Assembly: GCA_029256325.1 (NCBI GenBank)
Contig: JAQSYD010000012.1
Coordinates: forward strand, 1 to 32,885
DNA length: 32,885 nt
From: Clostridia bacterium
Lineage (GTDB): Bacteria; Bacillota; Clostridia; Lutisporales; Lutisporaceae
Direction: 5' to 3'
Made by a program: the position numbers and the translations under genes. Shown here piece by piece: positions 24,599 through 31,970 of the stretch. Positions within the stretch are counted from its first letter, which is position 1. Each line of letters begins with the position of its first letter. The notes beneath the pieces are model-generated. The model was not told the DNA's origin. It searched no databases and saw only the letters and a program-made list of their open reading frames with translations.

Positions 24599-26053
24599 TT
24601 GAATACGCTTATATTATTTCCTGTGCTTTTTCCTATTACGGCAGCTGTTGCATTCAATTTAATAACCTTCAAAACAAGAGCCAGTAGAAATATAGTTACC
24701 GCATCGGTGATAATTGTTAATTTCTTGCTGGTGCTATTGGCATTCAGATTTGCAGCCATACCGGAACTGCAGCTTGTGAAAACCAACAGCATACTGGATA
24801 TATATTTCAAAGTAGATAAACTAGGAATACTTTTTAGTTTGTTGGTTTCGTTATTATGGATCTGCACAGCTTTTTACTCCTTTGAGTACATGAAGCATGA
24901 AGGGAGAGAGAAAAGCTTCTTTACCTTTTTTACGGCAACACTTGGCGTTACCCTCGGAATTGCGTTTGCCGGAAATCTTTTTACCATGTATTTGTTTTAT
25001 GAATTTCTTACCTTGGTGACATTCCCCCTGGTTATTCACAGTGGGAGCGAAGAGGCCATGCAGGTGGGTAGAAAATATCTGAAGTATTCCTTTTTCGGAG
25101 CAGCTTTGGTTCTAGCGGGTATTGCACTGCTTTATATGTCAGGCAGTAACTTCAGCTTTACAGGCTACGGTGTTATCAATACTGTCGATGTAAAGTCCCG
25201 TGGTTTATTGATATTTACATATTGTCTCTTCTTTGTTGGATTTGGGGTCAAGGCAGCTGTTGTACCTCTTCACGCGTGGCTTCCTTCTGCAATGGTGGCG
25301 CCAACGCCAGTCAGCTCGCTGCTTCATGCAGTGGCTGTTGTTAAGGTGGGCATATTTGCCTTAACCAGAGTAACCTATTACATATTCGGTGCGCAGGTTA
25401 TAAAAACCATTGACAGCATTTATTTTGTGGGTCCCCTTGTTGTTTTTACAATTTTGTTAGGATCCATACTAGCCTACCATCAGGACAATTTAAAAAAGAG
25501 GCTGGCTTATTCAACAATCAGCCAATTGGGCTATATCATTTTGGGATTGATTCTTTTAAACAGAGATAGTCTGACAGGGGCTTTGATGCATCTCGTTAAC
25601 CATGCAGTGATTAAAATAACGCTGTTTTTCTGTGTAGGTGCAGTGATGTATATGACAGGAAAAAAGACCATCCAAGAAATTAAAGGCATAGGAAAAGAAA
25701 TGCCTATTACCATGGGGTGCTTTTCCATCGCAGCCATATCGCTTATTGGAATACCCCCGACCAACGGCTTTGTAAGCAAGTGGTATCTGGCCTTAGGGGG
25801 TTTGCATGAAAACCGTGCCATATTTGTTATCATTCTTTTGACCAGTGCACTGCTTACAGCGGCTTATTTAATTCCCATCATCATCACTGCATTTTTTCCG
25901 GGAGAAGACTATCGGCCATCGGTATCGCGAAGGGACCCACCGGCGAATATGCTTGTACCTATCGTAATACTGACTGCAGTTGTGGTGCTGCTTGGATTAT
26001 TCCCAAATTTGGTTTTGAATTTTATTAAAGTAATTGCTGTTGAGGTGATATAA
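24599..26053 (+). CDS. Proton-conducting antiporter subunit, MrpD/NuoM-like (copy 2)
   Basis: 484 residues, about 14 helices, with YEFLTLVTFPLVIH (glutamate helix), GVKAAVVPLHAWLPSAM, and HQDNLKKRLAYSTISQLGYI. The open frame reaches to 24584, but GGAGG (24586-24590) lies inside that extension, so TTG 24599 with 8-nt spacing is the start. Diverged enough from its neighbours to be a distinct subunit rather than a recent duplicate. The last base of its stop abuts the next gene. Confidence 0.9.
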   Translation: MNTLILFPVLFPITAAVAFNLITFKTRASRNIVTASVIIVNFLLVLLAFRFAAIPELQLVKTNSILDIYFKVDKLGILFSLLVSLLWICTAFYSFEYMKHEGREKSFFTFFTATLGVTLGIAFAGNLFTMYLFYEFLTLVTFPLVIHSGSEEAMQVGRKYLKYSFFGAALVLAGIALLYMSGSNFSFTGYGVINTVDVKSRGLLIFTYCLFFVGFGVKAAVVPLHAWLPSAMVAPTPVSSLLHAVAVVKVGIFALTRVTYYIFGAQVIKTIDSIYFVGPLVVFTILLGSILAYHQDNLKKRLAYSTISQLGYIILGLILLNRDSLTGALMHLVNHAVIKITLFFCVGAVMYMTGKKTIQEIKGIGKEMPITMGCFSIAAISLIGIPPTNGFVSKWYLALGGLHENRAIFVIILLTSALLTAAYLIPIIITAFFPGEDYRPSVSRRDPPANMLVPIVILTAVVVLLGLFPNLVLNFIKVIAVEVI

Positions 26054-28090
26054 ATGCTTGCTCAATTTTTATTGCTGTTCATATTGGTTTTTCCGATGAT
26101 ATGTGCGTTGGCAGGCTGGATCATTGGGAGAAAGCATGAGCAGATAAGAAATATTTTTGATATATCCGTCAGCGTGGTTGAGTTCTCTGCCGTATGCTTG
26201 CTCTCCATATATCTCAAGGCAGGGCCAATCCATGTGATAATACCGGATATTATGGGAGAGGGTTTATATCTGAAACTGGACTACTTAAGGTATATTTTCG
26301 TCTTTCTAACCGCTTTCGTTTGGTTATTGACAACCTATTACTCCACACAATACTTGACCAAATTTAAGAACAGAAATCGGTATTTTGCCTTTTTCACCCT
26401 TACATTGAGCAGTACGGTGGGTATCTTTATTTCACAAGACTTATTAAATCTTTTCACTTTTTTTGAACTAATGTCTTTCTCTTCTTATATACTGGTAATC
26501 CATGACGAGGATCAGTATTCTCATAAGGCAGGAGCAAGCTATATAGCAGCAGCTATTATCGGCGGACTGTTTTTACTAATGGGACTGTTTCTATTATATG
26601 ACTATGCCGGCACCTTGAATATTGACCTGCTGCCGGGCAAAATCGAACAGATGGGAGCTATCCGCTATGTGATTGCAGCGCTGATGCTGGTTGGCTTCGG
26701 TGTGAAGGCAGGAATGGTGCCGCTGCATGTTTGGTTGCCGCAGGCATATGCCGCAGCACCTTCTTCGGCTAGTGCCGTGCTTTCCGGGATTCTATCAAAA
26801 ACCGGTGTTTTCGGAATTCTTATCGTTGCAACGGTAATCATGAAGGGTGACCTATATATTTCATTGGCACTATTGCTGTTGGGGTTGATGACTATGCTGA
26901 CAGGAGGATTACTTGCCGTATTTCAAAAGCACCTTAAGAGAATCTTGGCATTCAGCAGTATGAGTCAAATTGGATATATTATTGTTGGGATTGGACTGAT
27001 AGGCTTGTTAGAGGAGCATGGGGAAATAGCGATATATGGTACAATATTGCATATCGTGAACCATTCACTTTTTAAGGTCATGCTGTTTTTATGCGCAGGT
27101 GTAATCAACAGGACGATGCATGAACAGAATATTAACTTACTTAGGGGCTTCGGCAGGAACAAGCATTTGCTTAAGATAACATTTTTTATAGGATTGCTTG
27201 GTATAACAGGGGTCCCGGGCTTCGTAGGCTTTGCCAGCAAATCATTGCTTCATGAAGCGTTGGTGGAAGCGCAGCATTTATTTCACAGCAGACTTTTATG
27301 GGGGGCGGAAATTCTTTTTATTTTCTGCAGTGCATTAACGGTGGTATATATGCTGAAGATATTTATTACTTTATTTGTTGAAAAGAATCCGGCGTATAAA
27401 GATGAACACAAAAAGTATATGAATATTCGAGAGTTGATCCCGCCAATGATTTTGAGCCTGTGCGTCCTGCTGATGAGCTTGATGACGGGACCGGTTCTGC
27501 GCTATATCAGCAAAGCTTTGATTTACTTGACGGGTCATGTGAGTACCTTTGAAATAAAAATATATACAGCTCAAAACATATATAGTGCGATGATGATTCT
27601 TGCTATCGGTGTTGTGACATTTGTATGGGGGCTTCGAAGGTTTTACAGAAAGCAAGTGGAAGGAAATTGGGTATACTTTAACCCCATACCCGATGGTTTA
27701 AACCTGGAAGCTGTTATATATATCCCTTTGGGCAAGTTTTTATATAAAACAGGATTTGCTGTGTTTAGTGTCATTGATGCAGCAATCATGATGCCTGCTG
27801 AATGGATAGCGGCGGGAGCAAAATATATTGGTGAAATAAAAATCAAAAGAAGCAACCGCAACTACTTAGCAGAATTTCTGCAGCGGTATTATAAAGAAAA
27901 AACTGCAAGCACCCCTAAACTGCCTCCTAAAGAAAAACAGGCTTCCGATAAAGCTGTAGAAGAGAGTTTAAAAGGGATATTTGAAGGCTTGCGTTATCGA
28001 TTCAACAGCATCATATACGGCATATTCATATTTGCTATTGCTCTGGTCCTCATCTTGTTTGTATTAGTTTCCAATCAGGTGGGAACTTAG
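26054..28090 (+). CDS. Large proton-conducting antiporter subunit with C-terminal extension (MrpA/D-like, copy 3)
   Basis: 678 residues. The N-terminal 450 or so are the proton-channel core (FELMSFSSYILVIHDED, GVKAGMVPLHVWLPQAY, QKHLKRILAFSSMSQIGYI). The rest holds further helices (about 500-525 and 650-675) and an amphipathic, charged stretch (about 540-645) absent from plain MrpD. This resembles the elongated final antiporter subunits of complex-I-like assemblies. The classical MrpA C-terminal segments are instead separate genes at 21765 and 22001. GAGGTGA precedes ATG 26054. Last gene of the operon. Confidence 0.88.
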   Translation: MLAQFLLLFILVFPMICALAGWIIGRKHEQIRNIFDISVSVVEFSAVCLLSIYLKAGPIHVIIPDIMGEGLYLKLDYLRYIFVFLTAFVWLLTTYYSTQYLTKFKNRNRYFAFFTLTLSSTVGIFISQDLLNLFTFFELMSFSSYILVIHDEDQYSHKAGASYIAAAIIGGLFLLMGLFLLYDYAGTLNIDLLPGKIEQMGAIRYVIAALMLVGFGVKAGMVPLHVWLPQAYAAAPSSASAVLSGILSKTGVFGILIVATVIMKGDLYISLALLLLGLMTMLTGGLLAVFQKHLKRILAFSSMSQIGYIIVGIGLIGLLEEHGEIAIYGTILHIVNHSLFKVMLFLCAGVINRTMHEQNINLLRGFGRNKHLLKITFFIGLLGITGVPGFVGFASKSLLHEALVEAQHLFHSRLLWGAEILFIFCSALTVVYMLKIFITLFVEKNPAYKDEHKKYMNIRELIPPMILSLCVLLMSLMTGPVLRYISKALIYLTGHVSTFEIKIYTAQNIYSAMMILAIGVVTFVWGLRRFYRKQVEGNWVYFNPIPDGLNLEAVIYIPLGKFLYKTGFAVFSVIDAAIMMPAEWIAAGAKYIGEIKIKRSNRNYLAEFLQRYYKEKTASTPKLPPKEKQASDKAVEESLKGIFEGLRYRFNSIIYGIFIFAIALVLILFVLVSNQVGT

Positions 28091-28161
28091 GAGCCTATGG
28101 TTATATTGCATACTCCTTTTAGCTTCCAGCGGGTTGGGGGTATCTCCAACAAATATATAGC

Positions 28162-28202
28162 AACAGACTAGGAATTATGATTCTTGGTCTGTTTTGTTTT
28201 TT
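28162..28202 (+). terminator. Intrinsic terminator of the Mrp operon
   Basis: AACAGAC (28162-28168) pairs with GTCTGTT (28187-28193), with GAAT/ATTC inside, followed by TTGTTTTTTG. It closes the antiporter operon and separates it from the recombination genes. Confidence 0.8.
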
Positions 28203-28340
28203 GATGCATTCCACGCTTAACAGACAATATTTTAACCTTCCAAAGTAAAGAGTAAGTTATTTAACGATATTGGGATATCCTGTAATCATTTTGAGGTTAA
28301 TGAATAAGATGTTAATAGAAATGAATAGGGGATGTTGCAT

Positions 28341-28535
28341 ATGAGGGTTAGAAAGGTTGAATATAACAATATAGAAGGTTTGATGATATACATAACAAAG
28401 CAAGAAGAAATGGATGAAAGCATCAAGAAGAAAATTGCTGATTATAGAAAAGCTTATAAAGAAGTTGTTGTTTTTATTAGTGGAAGCAATAGTATAGAGA
28501 GCTTATTAGCAAACATGATTCAAGAGAGAAGATAA
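28341..28535 (+). CDS. Small hypothetical protein upstream of the recombinase, possible directionality factor
   Basis: 64 residues, no recognised domain. The sequence alternates short beta-like segments (GLMIYITK, EVVVFISG) with charged helices (DESIKKKIADYRKAYK, SIESLLANMIQERR). ATG 28332 is in frame, but AGGGG (28327-28331) abuts it; ATG 28341, 9 nt away, is preferred. The gene lies 86 nt before the serine recombinase on the same strand, inside the element and outside the cargo operons. That is a typical place for a recombination directionality factor. The function is a guess from position only. Confidence 0.6.
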   Translation: MRVRKVEYNNIEGLMIYITKQEEMDESIKKKIADYRKAYKEVVVFISGSNSIESLLANMIQERR

Positions 28536-28621
28536 ACATGTGTGAAAGCAGCCTTATTTTCTTTCTGTTTTAGTTATTATAAAACTAAATTATATAAGCC
28601 TGTGCAGATGAGGTGTAATAA

Positions 28622-30223
28622 ATGAATGTTGTTGGTTATGTTAGATTAAGCAGGGATGAAGATAAGGAAAACTATTCATCCATAACTTCTCAGCAAGACA
28701 TCATAAATGAATACGCAGAAGGTAAGGGTTGGATGGTATCAAATATCTATATTGATGATAATTGCAGCGGATATACCCTAGACAGGCCAGCATACAATAG
28801 GATGATTGATGAAGTTGAACGAGGTAATGTTGATGTTATACTTACTAAAGATTTATCGAGAATAGGAAGAAATAACGGTAAGGTTTTAGTATTGATTGAT
28901 AAATTAAGAGAATTAAATATTAGACTGATTCTAATTACAGAAGCGGATGGCGGGCTAGATTTATTGGAGGATGAACACGATATTTTGGGTATAAAGACTT
29001 GGTACAATGAGATGTATATAAAGGATATTTCCAGAAAGATAAGAGCCAATATGCATGCGAAACAGAAAAAGGGTGAATTGATCATGGGAAATTTCTTTGG
29101 ATATAACAAGGTGAAAATAAATGATAAATTTCACTTAGTGATTGATGAAGCTGTTATGCCAATTATACAATTGATATTTAAGCTTTATATTGCCGGTTTA
29201 GGGTATAAGAAGATTTGCGATGTTCTTGATGAAAAGGGATATGTAACGCCAAGTGAATATATAAAGCAGCGACATGCATATAATGGCAGAATTTTTAAAA
29301 ATGCAGCTACAAGTAAATGGCAGACATACATGATTCAGAGAATCATTGAAAATGATGTGTATGTGGGCACCTTAAGAACGAAAAAAAGACACTCGCGATT
29401 AATAAAAGGAAAACAAGAGAAGGTAGCAAAAGAAGAGCAATATGTCTTTAAAAACAACCATGATCCAATCATTTCAAAGGAAGACTTTCAGTTAGCACAA
29501 GAAATTAAACTGAAAAGAAATGAAAAGCCATACAGAACAAATAAAGCAAAGTATGATTATAAATTTGGGAGCTTTATTGAATGTGGAGACTGTGGATACG
29601 CTGTAGTTGGGGTTAATCTAAGGAAAGCTCCTGCTGTCAATAGAGGCTACAACTGCACGATGTATCAGAAATATGGCAATAAACAGTGCTGGAATCACGC
29701 TGTTGAAGAAGAGAAAATTTTATTCTATTTTAGAGAGTTCTTAAAGGATCTAAAAGCTGAGTATGAGGAGTATATAGAAAACATTCATACAATAGAGCGG
29801 AAAAATTACATAAAGACATCGCTGAGAAAGCTACAAAAAGAATTAGCTATAGCTAATGATGATCTGAAACTGACATTGAATCAAAAAATTAAAGATTTAG
29901 GGAAAGAAAGTAATGCAGACTTCAGAGCTATTATAGAAAAAAGTTATGAAGATTTAGAAATAGATAAAAAAAAGAAAATAGCTGATTTAACACATAGAAT
30001 AGAAGAGTTAAATAGAGTGGCAAATATAGAGCTTGAAAAGAGTATTAAAAGCAATATTGAAATATTTAATCATATCATTCATGCAGATATTCCTGATAGA
30101 AAAGTTCTTGAGCGAATCATAGATAAAATTATACTATATGCAGAGAAACCCTCAAAGGAAAGAAATTTCCATTTTAAGTTAAAAATTGATATTGATAAAC
30201 TCACCTGTGAACACAAGCAATAA
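28622..30223 (+). CDS. Large serine recombinase (site-specific integrase/excisionase of the element)
   Basis: 533 residues. The N-terminal resolvase domain (1-145) contains the catalytic serine in GYVRLSRDE (R8, S10) and DNCSGYTLDRPAYNRMIDEV and DLSRIGRN. The recombinase domain (about 160-300) includes GYKKICDVLDEKGYVTPS. A zinc ribbon follows (CGDCGYAVVG, then C and C in YNCTMYQKYGNKQCWNH, about 320-358), and then a long lysine/glutamate-rich coiled coil (about 375-490). The family contains SpoIVCA, the sigK-skin recombinase, and phage and Tn4451-type integrases. Its stop is 20 nt from the right attachment core. GAGGTG lies 8 nt before ATG 28622. It is expected to cut at the TTCAGGAGAATGTG cores and thereby split or restore asnB. 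Confidence 0.96.
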   Translation: MNVVGYVRLSRDEDKENYSSITSQQDIINEYAEGKGWMVSNIYIDDNCSGYTLDRPAYNRMIDEVERGNVDVILTKDLSRIGRNNGKVLVLIDKLRELNIRLILITEADGGLDLLEDEHDILGIKTWYNEMYIKDISRKIRANMHAKQKKGELIMGNFFGYNKVKINDKFHLVIDEAVMPIIQLIFKLYIAGLGYKKICDVLDEKGYVTPSEYIKQRHAYNGRIFKNAATSKWQTYMIQRIIENDVYVGTLRTKKRHSRLIKGKQEKVAKEEQYVFKNNHDPIISKEDFQLAQEIKLKRNEKPYRTNKAKYDYKFGSFIECGDCGYAVVGVNLRKAPAVNRGYNCTMYQKYGNKQCWNHAVEEEKILFYFREFLKDLKAEYEEYIENIHTIERKNYIKTSLRKLQKELAIANDDLKLTLNQKIKDLGKESNADFRAIIEKSYEDLEIDKKKKIADLTHRIEELNRVANIELEKSIKSNIEIFNHIIHADIPDRKVLERIIDKIILYAEKPSKERNFHFKLKIDIDKLTCEHKQ

Positions 30224-30226
30224 GGT

Positions 30227-30256
30227 TCATTGAAATTTCACGTTCAGGAGAATGTG
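30227..30256 (+). repeat. Right attachment site (attR): arm plus 14-bp core
   Basis: The core TTCAGGAGAATGTG at 30243-30256 equals the left core at 9211-9224. The element-side arm 30227-30241 (TCATTGAAATTTCAC) is the inverted partner of 9222-9236 next to the left core. After circularisation these two arms would flank a 12-bp centre GTTCAGGAGAAT whose middle dinucleotide is GG. The GG crossover dinucleotide is an inference from symmetry. Confidence 0.9.
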
Positions 30257-30957
30257 CCGATGAGATATTCGGAGGCTATCCATGGTTTAGAGAGCCCGAA
30301 CTTATAAATTCCGCTACTTTCCCTTGGTCTGGAGCTGTGAAGGAACGAAAAAATTTGCTTTCAAGGGAATTCAGTAATCTGCCCTTAGAGGAATATGTAA
30401 ATTCCAGGTATATGGAGACCTTAAGCGAAGTGCCAAGACTAGAGGGTGAAAGCGCAGAAGAGCACAGAATGAGGGAAATATCATACTTGAATTTGAAATG
30501 GTTTATGGTAACACTTTTGAATAGAAAAGATCGGATGAGTATGCGTAATAGCTTGGAGGTAAGAGTGCCCTTTGCAGATCATAGAATCGTAGAGTATGCA
30601 TTTAATATACCTTGGAGCTACAAATACTGTGATAACATTGAGAAGGGACTTCTAAGAAGAGCACTGAAGGACATACTGCCTGATGAAGTGCTTTACAGAA
30701 AGAAGAGTCCCTATCCTAAAACACATAACCCTGCGTATCTTCGAATAATCCAGAGTTGGATGAGAACGATTTTATCAGATCCAACTTCTCCAATACTTCA
30801 GCTGATTGATAAGCTGGAGGTGACTGAAATTGTCGAGACGGGAGGCGTATCCTTTGGTAAGCCTTGGTTTGGGCAGTTGATGAAAGGGCCTCAGCTGATT
30901 GCTTATTTGATACAAATCGATACTTGGATGAGAGAGTATAAGGTAGAAATAAGATAA
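30244..30957 (+). CDS. asnB: Asparagine synthetase B, 3' part (no start of its own)
   Basis: The frame reads SGECADEIFGGYPWFREPEL, then NSATFPWSGAVKERKNLL and onward to the TAA at 30957: 237 residues of the C-terminal asparagine-synthetase domain. Landmarks are RKDRMSMRNSLEVRVPFADH and RRALKDILPDEVLYRKKSPYP. It continues exactly where the gene at 8084 breaks. Together they make 376 + 237 = 613 residues. There is no ATG or convincing ribosome site near its beginning; an in-frame GTG at 30337 is the first possible internal start and would skip the SGECADE motif. There are no internal stops or frameshifts, so it has not decayed. It should be expressed as protein only after excision of the element. 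Confidence 0.95.
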   Translation, partial: SGECADEIFGGYPWFREPELINSATFPWSGAVKERKNLLSREFSNLPLEEYVNSRYMETLSEVPRLEGESAEEHRMREISYLNLKWFMVTLLNRKDRMSMRNSLEVRVPFADHRIVEYAFNIPWSYKYCDNIEKGLLRRALKDILPDEVLYRKKSPYPKTHNPAYLRIIQSWMRTILSDPTSPILQLIDKLEVTEIVETGGVSFGKPWFGQLMKGPQLIAYLIQIDTWMREYKVEIR

Positions 30958-30965
30958 GAATGAAG

Positions 30966-31012
30966 AAAGGGCTATTTAAGACAAATAATTGTCAAAAGAT
31001 AGGCCTTTTTTT
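30966..31012 (+). terminator. Intrinsic terminator of asnB
   Basis: AAAGGGCTAT (30966-30975) pairs with ATAGGCCTTT (30999-31008, one mismatch), with GACAA/TTGTC inside, followed by a T-run. It ends the restored asnB transcript. Confidence 0.75.
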
Positions 31013-31150
31013 CTGTTTCACTTTACCGAATCCGATGATATAATACTATATAATAGGTTAAATTGTAGAAAAAGTGCAAAAAATCAAATTCTATTCATGA
31101 TAGCAAGGTATTTTAGACAAATTTGCAGTAATTTTTACACGGAGGTATGT

Positions 31151-31768
31151 ATGGAAGAATTAGTTACAAAACAAGCTGGTTCCTTCATTGAAAGCATATG
31201 TCAGCATTCAAGTGAGATGGATGAGATCATTCACAAGGTTATGAAAAAAGATATGTATACATATGAGCATAATAATAGATTGCATGGATATTCTATACAA
31301 ATTGGTGAAAAGTTTCATTTGAGCAAGGATAGAATGGAAAAGCTGGGTTTTGCAGCGCTTTTTCATGATATAGGTAAGATTAATGTACCGGATTACATAT
31401 TGCAAAAGCCCGAAAAACTGAATGAAGATGAGTTTGAATACATAAGGATGCATCCAACGGATGGTAAGAACATTATACCGAAGGCCTATTTAAGCAGAAT
31501 TGGGAATATAATTGAGCAGCACCATGAACGTTTAGATGGTTCGGGATATCCTTTTGGGCTAAAAAGTGAAGAAATATTATGGGAAGCCAAAATCATTGCA
31601 GTGGCTGATTCCTATGATGCCATGACGACAGATCGTCCATACAGAAAAGCTATGGAACCTAACACGGCTATGCAGGAATTGGAACGTCTTGCAGGGATTC
31701 ACTATGAAAAGGATGTTGTAGAGGTATTTAAATCGGTATTGATGGAGCAAGGTGTATTGGAGTATTAG
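31151..31768 (+). CDS. HD-GYP domain protein, probable cyclic-di-GMP phosphodiesterase
   Basis: 205 residues, almost entirely an HD-GYP domain with no receiver, GAF or membrane segment. Metal and signature residues are visible: HDIGKINVPDYIL (H72, D73, K76), HPTDGKNI (H101), HHERLDGSGYP (H124, H125, GSGYP at 130-134) and VADSYDAMTTDRPYR. These fit hydrolysis of cyclic-di-GMP, though some HD-GYP proteins act on other nucleotides. An open frame reaches back to 30989; ATG 31151 with GGAGG 31141-31145 is the start. The neighbour downstream is a cyclic-di-GMP riboswitch, supporting the substrate call. Confidence 0.9.
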   Translation: MEELVTKQAGSFIESICQHSSEMDEIIHKVMKKDMYTYEHNNRLHGYSIQIGEKFHLSKDRMEKLGFAALFHDIGKINVPDYILQKPEKLNEDEFEYIRMHPTDGKNIIPKAYLSRIGNIIEQHHERLDGSGYPFGLKSEEILWEAKIIAVADSYDAMTTDRPYRKAMEPNTAMQELERLAGIHYEKDVVEVFKSVLMEQGVLEY

Positions 31769-31803
31769 CTAAATAAATATTAAAAATATTTTTCAAAAAC
31801 ATC

Positions 31804-31832
31804 TAGAAAAATTTTACATAAAAGAATATAAT
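31804..31832 (+). promoter_or_regulatory. Candidate promoter of the riboswitch-transglutaminase unit
   Basis: TAGAAA (31804-31809), a 17-bp spacer and a perfect TATAAT (31827-31832). Transcription would start near 31840, just before the riboswitch. Confidence 0.55.
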
Positions 31833-31844
31833 TGAGGTAGACAA

Positions 31845-31957
31845 GCAATACGAGAATAGCAAATTCGGTGAAAGCCGAAGACGCAAAGCTGCGGGCCTAA
31901 GACGCAAAGCCAACGGGTCTAAAGCAGGTCACTGCTATGACGGCCGGGTTTCCGAAA
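31845..31957 (+). promoter_or_regulatory. Cyclic-di-GMP (GEMM-I) riboswitch with internal duplication
   Basis: Matches the GEMM-I plan: TTCGG-TGAAAG-CCGAA hairpin with the GAAA tetraloop (31864-31878), GACGCAAAGC core, GGGYCTAA receptor, P3 hairpin AGCAG/CTGCT (31923-31935), then ATGACGGCCGGGTTTCCG. Unusually the core AAGACGCAAAGC-NN-CGGGYCT occurs twice in tandem (31878-31898 and 31899-31920); canonical aptamers have one copy. The aptamer ends about 5 nt before the AGGGGGG ribosome site of the next gene, with no terminator between, so control of translation is likely. Outer boundaries are approximate. Confidence 0.88.
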
Positions 31958-31970
31958 AGGGGGGCTACCA

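Larger units (their letters stand above)
9211..30242 (+). mobile_element. 21,032-bp serine-recombinase intervening element in asnB, carrying lactate and Mrp cargo
   Basis: Bounded by 14-bp direct repeats, with a large serine recombinase gene ending 20 bp from the right repeat. Removing 9211-30242 joins codons 1-376 of asnB to the 3' part in the same frame, giving ...AISGEC-ADEIFGGYPWF. The element's own joined ends would form an attP with dyad arms: 30227-30241 reads TCATTGAAATTTCAC, 9222-9236 reads GTGATTATTCAATGA, and 12 of 15 positions are complementary. Cargo is a lactate-utilisation cluster and an Mrp antiporter operon. No conjugation, replication or phage genes are present. Whether it excises is not shown by sequence alone, but the boundaries are well defined. 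Confidence 0.9.

Noticed and set aside
28747-29109. 120-codon minus-strand open frame inside the recombinase gene
   Set aside because: Antisense shadow of a well-supported large serine recombinase.
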